From Cystobasidiopsis lactophilus (taxonomy: Eukaryota; Basidiomycota; Agaricostilbomycetes; Agaricostilbales; Chionosphaeraceae), in the NCBI GenBank assembly GCA_001599975.1, contig BCIO01000001.1, positions 4,709,631 through 4,773,630 on the forward strand: a DNA stretch of 64,000 bases, given 5' to 3'. The first letter of the stretch is position 1. Each line of letters begins with the position of its first letter. The notes below the pieces were generated by a model. It did no database searches. It worked only from the letters and a program-made list of their open reading frames with translations, and was not told the DNA's origin. Below, piece by piece: positions 56,692 to 64,000 of the stretch. A program made the position numbers and the translations under genes.

Positions 56692-57701
56692 TGGCCCAGT
56701 GCTTTGAGTGGACACTTCGCAATGAAACAAAAGCTCAGAACCCGTCCACGACGAACTTGCAGTCTCTCACAGAAAAGGACTCAAATGATCATAACTCTCC
56801 TTTGAGGGGAACGCGGCATCCCCCGACTTTGAGGGAATCGCCAGCCGAGAGCGAGGGCAAGGCGCGACTTTGAAACGGCAAGACATGCAGCCGCGCCCGA
56901 CTGGCAAATCCTGCAGCCTGGATGACAGCACTTGAGTCTGCAGACAACGTGTTGGTACCAGGACTGTCGTTCCCTGAGGCCGTGGCCCCGGGACTCGAAA
57001 GCAAGGCAGGCGGGTTCATTTCCGCTGGGTGTGGCTTTTGGCGAGAAAGCGCAGTGCATCTCGGTCTCTTTGCGGCAGGCTCGAACAAGCAATAGCTCGA
57101 ATGACATGTGCTCCATAGCAGAACAGAAAGAGGACAAAGGAATCACTTTTGGGCAGCGAGAGTGGACGGTTCGCGGCCAAAGTCTCAAGTTGCAAATTGG
57201 TGGGTGGCGTCGAGGAGCTTTCAGTCATGGGTTTTCCCGACCAGGGTTCCTCGACAGACTTGAGGAAAGGAGAGAGAGAGTATGGGAAAGACCGAAAGGC
57301 CAGACAGAACCAGGATCGTAATGCAAAAGAGCAAAGGTCAACGGGTAGGAAGGAAGGATAGTTCCCATGCACTCCCAATGCCCTCAGCTCTTCCAAAAAA
57401 TCTTGATGATATATCAGATAAACCGAATGTCGAAGCGGGAAGCAAAGAGAATGAGCCGGCTCGTTCCCACCCTCTTGCCACTTCACCGGCGTGCGACAAC
57501 ATGAAGGGGAAACTGGACATCGAAGGAGATAAGGAGGTTATAACTACTGGGTGAAGCTTAATCATAGGAGAAGAAGGGTGGGCCACGCCGAGGTAGTGCA
57601 AAGGGTGAAGAGAAAGTTGGAGGGCTTGGGGCGAAGGGCCAATGAGCTCGAGATCGAATTGCCACTAGGAGCGTACTGGTATTGAAATGAGTGCAATGCG
57701 C
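56692..57701. other. intergenic region, no supported gene
   Basis: Overlapping open frames on both strands (for example minus 57486-57016) without domains. Confidence 0.45.
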
Positions 57702-58736
57702 TCAGTTGCGGGCTTTGTGACGACGACGAGCGGGCTTGGCGGGCGGGCAGCGCTCGTCCCATTCTTGAGGCTTGTCCCGTCCTTCGCCAGGGCCGCCAAT
57801 GCCAAACACAATCCAGTCGTACGCCATCTGAGCTAAAGAGCTGTTCAGAGATTCCGTGGCGTCTTCTTCGTCTTTCTCGTTCCATTCGCCAAACTTGCCC
57901 ACGGAAGCCTGGACGCAGTGTCAAACGATATCAGACCGAGTCTGAAACAGTAGTGAGCCCGCACGCACCTGGATGCCAAGAGAGTTCTCCCAGAGCTCCA
58001 TTTCTTCCAAGAGAGAGGGCTTCAAAGGGCCGCACAGGAACAGGCCGAAGTACTCGAGCATAGCGTTGACATTCTGTCCAAGTGCAACCCCCCAAAAGAG
58101 TCAGCATGAAAGACCGACCAACGACAAGTCTGATCCGACCTTCTCGGCTTTTTGGAAGTGGCGGGAGCGGAAGTAGGCGCGCACGTCGGCCCAATGGCGC
58201 TCCGGCTGGCGACGGTCGCAGCTTTGGGGGTCGGGCAGCGGGTTCCAGCCGACGTCCCATTGGTGCTCCCGTTGGCCGTCGTCCTCAGAGAAGTAGCTGA
58301 GGTAGGCCTCCGTATCGTTGCAGCTGAACTGCTCGAAGTAGTGGACGCCCACGCTCGGGAAGAGGATATTGAACAGGTCGGCCCAGATGGTGGTGTGGTT
58401 GCTGCCGTTGAAGTTTGGGCGCTCGGTGCAGTAGCCCAGTTTCATCATAGCGTCCACGCCAAACGCGTCGAAGTCGCTCTCTTTCCAGCCCGCCTCCGCT
58501 TTCAAAAGCGCAATCACCCACGCCTCGATTTCGTCGAGCAGCTCCAGCGGCAGGCTCGTCAGCTGGGCCGAAGCGTTCACATGCGGGTCAAGAGTCAACG
58601 TGCCAGCGTCAGCTCGGAGGCGGATGAGGCGGAAGAAGCGGTGGGCATCTGCAGCGCGCGGCTGCCACGATCCTGCCCATTCNGTGGCCGACACGATCAG
58701 TGACCAGACGTTGACGTCCTTGTAGATGACGCTCAT
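57702..58736 (-). CDS. F-box-like family protein, copy 1
   Basis: Starts MSVIYKDVNVWSLIVSA at 58736; an in-frame upstream ATG at 58889 would add a basic leader. Segments: WQPRAADAHRFFRLIRLRAD, then the F-box-like LTS-LPLELLDEIEAWVIALL, EAGWKESDFDAFGV, SYFSEDDGQREHQW, WNPLPDPQSCDRRQPERHW, and after an intron AMLEYFGLFLCGPLKPSL. A last exon gives AYDWIVFGIGGPGEGR and ends in a basic tail (PARRRHKARN). Introns start GTCGGA and GTGCGT. Two homologues lie further right on the same strand. One N falls inside the coding region (58683). Function unknown; the LPxELLxEI motif suggests an SCF substrate receptor. Confidence 0.7.
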
Positions 58737-59460
58737 CGCTATCTGTCTGATAAAGAGCACAGAAGGGCGCGCGCTTGCNNGGGCAGGTTGGTCGCNGCGG
58801 GAAGGACTCGAGCCTGTCAAGCGGCGTAACAGCGGGTGGCGCCCTCTCGCGTTTCTGGCATAATTTGTGGGCGAAATCTTGATTGACATACAAAGGCTAN
58901 GGTTGTTCTCAGGTCAGATCAAAGGCGCGGGCTAACGATTTGGGATAGAGCGGAATCGGATGCAAAGAGAAAAGAACGGTCGCTATAACCCGGTGGCAAA
59001 CAAAGGATTGTGGCAAGGCTAGCCCCACCAAAGTGGCGAAGCTCTCGGGATCTGTTGAGTGAGAATTGGGTATAAGAGTTAGAGACTCCCATTTCGCAGA
59101 AAGAAGTAAGACACTGGGAAAAGGCCTCACCGGAAACCTTTGCCTCTCGCCTTTATGGGTTAGTATAGTTGTAGAGGGTGACGTAGTGCTGCCTATCCTC
59201 GTAGTAGATGAAGTGGCGGCCACCCTCATCCTGATAGCATAGATACCAGTTGCCAAGAAAGAAGACCTGCAGGTGATCATCCCTTTGACGGCGCCACATC
59301 AATCCGGACATTTCTTAGAGAGGAGGGCGCTGGTCTCTTTTTTGTTTTGTTGCCTGGAGCGACAGAGGGCTATCCTTGACCGCTTTCAGCAAGGAACAAG
59401 GCCTCCATAAACTGGAATCGCCAAAGCTCACTGATTGAATGATTGAAGCAAGAGAGAATT
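58560..59460. repeat. recent duplication, unit 1
   Basis: Near-identical to 60314-61195, offset 1,754 bases, covering the first coding part and upstream region of the F-box-like genes. Ns at 58683, 58779, 58780, 58796 and 58900 sit inside it. The N at 58900 recurs at the equivalent base 60654. Confidence 0.9.
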
Positions 59461-59656
59461 GGAATTGGCTCTGGAGAAGAAAAGGGGAGAAGAGAGACAG
59501 ATGAGACTTTAAATTGGAGGAAGACAGGGAAATTGGTCGGTGGAAGCGAGGAGAGCGCACAAGAAGGCACGTTCTTGCCAACAATCAAAAGGCCGCATGA
59601 AACGGCTTCTTGGCACCTTCAAACGCAAAGGTCCGGTCCGTGTTTTCGAAAGGAGG

Positions 59657-60490
59657 CTATTCCAACGAAGAGGATGCGGCGTTGGGAGGAGAACATGTAA
59701 GCCAGAAGGGGATTTCGCCGGCACAAAAGCCAACCTTCACAAGAGGCTGTCCAACACAAAGAGTAGTCAGACTCGGAAAGCAGGTCGAAGGAAATACAGG
59801 GCTTAAAAGGGCCGTAAAGGAACAGGCCGAATACTCAAGCATGGCGATGACTTTCAGTCAAGGTCCCAAGAGCCAGCATGGAAGGGCGACCGACGAACTC
59901 TCCCAGACCTTTTCATCTTCTTGGAAGCGGCGGGTGCGGAAGTAGGCGCGGACTTCGGCCCAGTGGCGCTCAGGCTTGCCGAGGTCGCAGCATTGCGGGT
60001 CGGGCAGTGGAACCCAGCCAACGTAGAACTGGTGCTCCCATTGGTCGTAGTCCTCATGGAAGCAGCTGTGGCAGCCCTCCGCGTAATTGCGGCTGAGCTG
60101 CTCGATGTAGTAGAGGCCCATGCTCGGGAAGAGGGTCCAGATGCTGCTGTGGCGGCTGGCGTCGAAGCTCGGGCGGTCCAAACAGTAGCCCAGGTTCATC
60201 ATAGGCTCTTCGCCAAACGCGTCGAAGTCGTTTTCTTTCCAACCCGCTTTCACTTTCAGGAGCGCAACCACCCAATCCTCGATTTCGTCGAGCAGCTCCC
60301 GCGGCAGGCTCGTCAGCTGGGCCGAGGCGTTCACATGAGGGTCAAGAGCCAACGTGCCAGCGTCAGCTCGGAGGCGGATGAGGCGGAAGAAGCGGTGGGC
60401 ATCTGCAGCGCGCGGCTGCCACGATCCTGCCCATTCAGTGGCCGACACGATCAGTGACCAGACGTTGACGTCCTTGTAGATGACGCTCAT
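59657..60490 (-). pseudogene. F-box-like family, copy 2, frameshifted near the 3' end
   Basis: The start (MSVIYKDVNVW at 60490) and first exon match copy 1 closely. LTSLPRELLDEIEDWVVALL, FPSMGLYYIEQLSRN and WVPLPDPQCCDLGKPERHW are present. In the next exon AMLEYFGLF of copy 1 becomes AMLEYSACS because a single base is missing after TA, and the altered frame runs about 45 codons to a stop at 59657, losing the conserved C-terminal domain. It may be a pseudogene or a shortened functional variant; a sequencing error in this repeat-rich region is a third possibility. Confidence 0.6.
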
Positions 60491-61195
60491 CGCTATCTGT
60501 CTGATAAAGAGCACAGAAGGGCGCGCGCTTGCCTGGGCAGGTTGGTCGCTGCGGGAAGGACTCGAGCCTGTCAAGCGGCGTAACAGCGGGTGGCGCCCTC
60601 TCGCGTTTCTGGCATAATTTGTGGGCGAAATCTTGATTGACATACAAAGGCTANGGTTGTTCTCAGGTCAGATCAAAGGCGCGGGCTAACGATTTGGGAT
60701 AGAGCGGAATCGGATGCAAAGAGAAAAGAACGGTCGCTATAACCCGGTGGCAAACAAAGGATTGTGGCAAGGCTAGCCCCACCAAAGTGGCGAAGCTCTC
60801 GGGATCTGTTGAGTGAGAATTGGGTATAAGAGTTAGAGACTCCCATTTCGCAGAAAGAAGTAAGACACTGGGAAAAGGCCTCACCGGAAACCTTTGCCTC
60901 TCGCCTTTATGGGTTAGTATAGTTGTAGAGGGTGACGTAGTGCTGCCTATCCTCGTAGTAGATGAAGTGGCGGCCACCCTCATCCTGATAGCATAGATAC
61001 CAGTTGCCAAGAAAGAAGACCTGCAGGTGATCATCCCTTTGACGGCGCCACATCAATCCGGACATTTCTTAGAGAGGAGGGCGCTGGTCTCTTTTTTGTT
61101 TTGTTGCCTGGAGCGACAGAGGGCTATCCTTGACCGCTTTCAGCAAGGAACAAGGCCTCCATAAACTGGAATCGCCAAAGCTCACTGATTGAAGC
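60314..61195. repeat. recent duplication, unit 2
   Basis: Second unit of the 1,754-base-spaced duplication. Weaker similarity continues beyond it: 59580-59780 resembles 61320-61500, so the tandem unit was originally longer. Confidence 0.9.
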
Positions 61196-62254
61196 AAGGG
61201 AGAATTGGAATTGGCTCTGGAGAAGAAAAGGGGAGAAGAGAGACAGATGAGACTTTAAATTGGAGGACAGGGAATTGGTCGGTGGAAGCGAGGAGAGCGG
61301 ACAAGAAGGCATATTCTTGCCAACAATCACAAGGCTGCATGAAACGTCCTGTTGTTGAGCGTGGAAAGAAAAGGTCACTCCATGTCTTCGAAAGAATTCA
61401 TATGGAGATGCCGCGCTGAGGAGTAAAACACGCAAGCCAGAAGGGGAATTTCGCCGGTACAAAAATCGACTCTCTCAAGAAGGTGTTCAACACAGAGAAG
61501 GCGTCAAACTTGGAAATTAGGTCAAAGGAAAGACTGGGTCGGACTCTTGGACGCAAGAGGAGTACAGATGTGGATGGAACCAGCCGGGGCGAAGTTGCGT
61601 TTTGGGAGGACAGATATTGGCAAGGAAGGTGTTCATGGCCAGCTTATCGAGGCAGGCAAAAGTTCAGAGGCCCGCCATGCAGATTTGAGACATGCCCGTT
61701 GATACTGTGGCATTCAAGAGCGCGCGAACTGGTGGAGACAAGGAGTGAAGAAAGTCCGGCTCCAGCTTTGAGATTTCACCGTACGACGGGCGAGACATTG
61801 GGGGCCAGAAGCACGGCGGCAAAGACGCATCGCTCTCGATGCATTGACGTCCAGTCGTCGTAGTGGAGGAAGTCTCAAGAATGAGTGCCCGTCCGATCCA
61901 TGAACTCACTCGACGTCGCCTCATTCCGGATAACATGTAGTACAGTGCCAGACAAGCAGGGAGCGCGAGGGCAGCGCGTTGCACTAGCGGTCTGAAGGTG
62001 GGAGCCCGATGCAGCCATTGCCCCGGTCTCGTCGTTCTAGGCGGTCAAAGCCGTTGCCATTTTTAGTTTCAAGTGGCGATGGTCATGGCGCCAGCATGCC
62101 TTGCGGGGTACCAGACCGGCCGGAAGCTGCGTGGGCCGGGTGGAAGGTGGCAGAATCCAAAGCAAGTATAAGCCGCGTCAGCGCATTGAAAGGGCGTTGT
62201 AAAAGGTGAAAGAAGCGTTGTAGAAGGTGAAAGAAGCTGAAGATTGGGTCAAGC
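61196..62254. other. remnant of tandem unit, no intact gene
   Basis: The left part resembles the flank between copies 1 and 2. The rest has short frames only. Probably a decayed family copy or plain spacer. Confidence 0.4.
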
Positions 62255-63450
62255 CTACGAGGCCGAAGGTGGAGCGGGTGGCGGATTGGCCATCGCGGCG
62301 GGCTTGTATCGCTCGTCCCATCCCTTCGGCTTGGGTCGTTCTGGCCCTCCACATCCCACACCCACCAAATGCCAGTCGCGAATCAGCATGGCGAAAGAGA
62401 GGTCGACAGCCGCCATCTCAGACTCGTTCGCCGAAGAGTCAAAATCGGATCCATGGTCGTCGGTTCCTGAGCCATCACACGAGTTGACCCAGCCTGATTT
62501 GGATGTGTCAGACCCTCGAGAGATGTCATCCGAGCTTTGAAGGGTATTTTGAGGTGAATCATCGTGAGGCGAATCATGGAGCTCTCGAGAGGCACCTTGG
62601 TCGAGTAACCTTGGTCGAGTACCAATAAACCAACGTCCACCTGCTCTGATAGTCAGCGCGTTGGGGTCAAGGCAGATGGTCGCACGAACAGGCAGCGTGA
62701 GGGGATTGTACCACGGCTTCATCTCGCGCAAATTGTAAGGCTTCAAAGGGGACAGCAACATCAAGTTGTAGTAGGCCAGCATTTCTCGGACAATCTGATT
62801 TGAGATCGGGTGACGCCACTGTCAGAGTGACAGAATGAAGCCATGAGGAGGCCGCTTACTTGCTCGATGCCGCAGAAGTGCTGTTTGCTGAAGTATCGTT
62901 CGACGTACTCCCAGTGCTCTTTGGGGTCGCAAAGGAAGAAACAGGGCGGGTCAGACATGGGCAGCCAATCGACGACGAAGCTGTGCTCCCAAGGTTCAAA
63001 GGAATGGCGGAAGCAGCACGGACAGCCTTGGTTGTCCTGGTAGATTTGGCGGTTGACGTAGCAGACGCTGAGCATGGGCCAGATGTCGCAAAAGAGAACC
63101 GAGAAGCTTCCATAATGGGATGGCAAGTTGTAGTTGGGCTTGTACGTGTCCTCTGGGAAGCCATCGCCTTCGTCAGTCGGGTCGAAGCTCGAGTCGTGGA
63201 TCCAGCCGGCATCCTCTTTCAGCGAGCTGACCACATGCTCCTCAATCTCGCTCCACAGCTCCAATGGCAGGCTCATCAGGTTGGTGGACACAGTAGCCTG
63301 GGGATCCACAGCCAGGGTGCCAGCCTTTTCTCGGAGCCTCAGGAGGCGGAAGAAGCGACGCGCCAGTCGGGCCTTGGGCTGCCAACTGGCCTTCCACTGG
63401 CTGCTGGCAGCGATCAGCGCCCACGCGTTGACCTTCTTGTACAGAGCCAT
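62255..63450 (-). CDS. F-box-like family protein, copy 3 (divergent)
   Basis: Starts MALYKKVNAWALIAASSQW at 63450; no ATG lies upstream in frame, which supports the equivalent start in copies 1 and 2. It continues WQPKARLARRFFRLLRLREK, MSLPLELWSEIEEHVVSSL, the aromatic PMLSVCYVNRQIYQDNQG, HSFVVDWLPMSDPPCFF and HWEYVERYFSKQHF. After a GTAAGC intron comes MLAYYNLMLLSPLKPYNL. After a GTTCGT intron follow an Asp/Ser-rich linker and the conserved end AMLIRDWHLVGVGCGGPERP...GWDERYKP. Clearly homologous to copy 1 through the whole length but much diverged. Confidence 0.75.
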
Positions 63451-63868
63451 TCGTCGCGCCTTTTCAAGATTTTTGGGTGGCAATTTCTGGTCGCTCGAGA
63501 ACGAGCTGTTTTTGCTCGATGCGATCACTTTATGGTCCGCATGTGTTTTACAGTAACCATGCCAGACCGTCGTTTGGTATACGGACTTCAATGGACCTCT
63601 ATCGAACGTAAATCGTTTTCCGGTCCCGTTAGAGTTCACTCATAAGAATTTTTAAGCCGGGGCTCTTAAGTGGGTCGATGCGGTCCTCTCACTGCTGCTT
63701 TCTCACGTTTGTTTCAGGCTGCAGCCGAAGGAACAGGATTTCTGCTAGCCTGCAAAGGGCTCGGCTTTGGATTAATTAGCATTCGACGCGCAGCGAGCCA
63801 ACGAGGCCTGCCAGATTCCTTCGCTTTGATCTCCAACCCTTACCGCTAGCTGCTGCCAACATCTCAAG
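63451..63868. other. divergent intergenic region
   Basis: Between copy 3 and the gene starting at 63869; presumably both promoters. Confidence 0.5.
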
Positions 63869-64000
63869 ATGGATGCTGGCAAGGCTGGCGCCAATGGCAG
63901 CAGCCCAGCCAACACGGCCAGCCTCGACGTCCTCCACGCCGCCTTGGCCTCGATGGCCAATTTGCCCATGCTCGTCCTCGACCATGCCGACAACATCATC
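63869..64000 (+). CDS. 5' end of an unidentified gene (partial)
   Basis: ATG at 63869 opens 44 uninterrupted codons to the window edge: MDAGKAGANGSSPANTASLD, then VLHAALASMANLPMLVLDHA. Strong third-position GC and a clean ATG support it. Too short to identify. Confidence 0.6.
   Translation, partial: MDAGKAGANGSSPANTASLDVLHAALASMANLPMLVLDHADNII

Noticed and set aside
58909-59280. 123-codon minus-strand frame repeated exactly at 60663-61034
   Set aside because: Identity between copies reflects the recent duplication, not coding constraint; it lies in the upstream region of the F-box-like genes.

Overview
The window is nuclear DNA of a basidiomycete fungus. Genes are interrupted by many GT-AG introns, mostly 50-76 nt long. 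One divergent gene pair encodes a TALE-class (HD1) and a typical (HD2) homeodomain protein, the arrangement of a basidiomycete mating-type locus. A Pucciniomycotina red-yeast-like host fits the GC-rich coding, short introns and GTGCGT/GTNCGY splice donors, but the phylum is far safer than the subphylum. Six ambiguous bases (N) inside a recent duplication show this is scaffolded assembly. No rRNA, convincing tRNA, CRISPR array, virus-like element or intact transposon was seen.

Layout. 1-1,098: 5' part of fumarate hydratase on the minus strand, running off the left edge. 2.7-5.3 kb: unrecognised minus-strand gene with an in-frame 63-bp tandem duplication. 6.9-11.7 kb: a Trp/Cys-rich unknown, a Gtt1-like glutathione S-transferase and a secreted DUF1996 protein. 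12.5-21.1 kb: three major facilitator genes (monocarboxylate type, DHA1 type, DHA2 type) with a small secreted protein and a possible small mitochondrial protein between them. 22-27.8 kb: two paralogous cysteine-rich proteins flanking an F-box protein, then a PB1-domain protein with a histidine-rich tail. 28.2-38.7 kb: a nitrate assimilation cluster in which the nitrate transporter is divergent from the nitrite reductase and the nitrate reductase follows. 39-42.6 kb: two paralogous multi-helix membrane proteins. 44-49.1 kb: a tandem pair of an unrecognised gene family, each copy preceded by a GC-rich repeat. 50.9-53.6 kb: the HD1/HD2 homeodomain pair. 54-57 kb: a secreted protein and a 78-residue conserved-looking protein. 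57.7-63.5 kb: a tandem family of F-box-like proteins on the minus strand, including a very recent ~0.9 kb near-identical block and one frameshifted copy. A new plus-strand gene starts at 63,869 and leaves the window.

Working together. The transporter, nitrite reductase and nitrate reductase form a complete route from external nitrate to ammonium, with GATA-type sites in the shared promoter. HD1 and HD2 are expected to dimerise only with products of a different allele, controlling sexual development. The most unusual general property is gene architecture: at least eight exons of 9-23 nt, introns of 26-40 nt, and a GC-AG intron, all supported by reading-frame continuity in conserved protein motifs.
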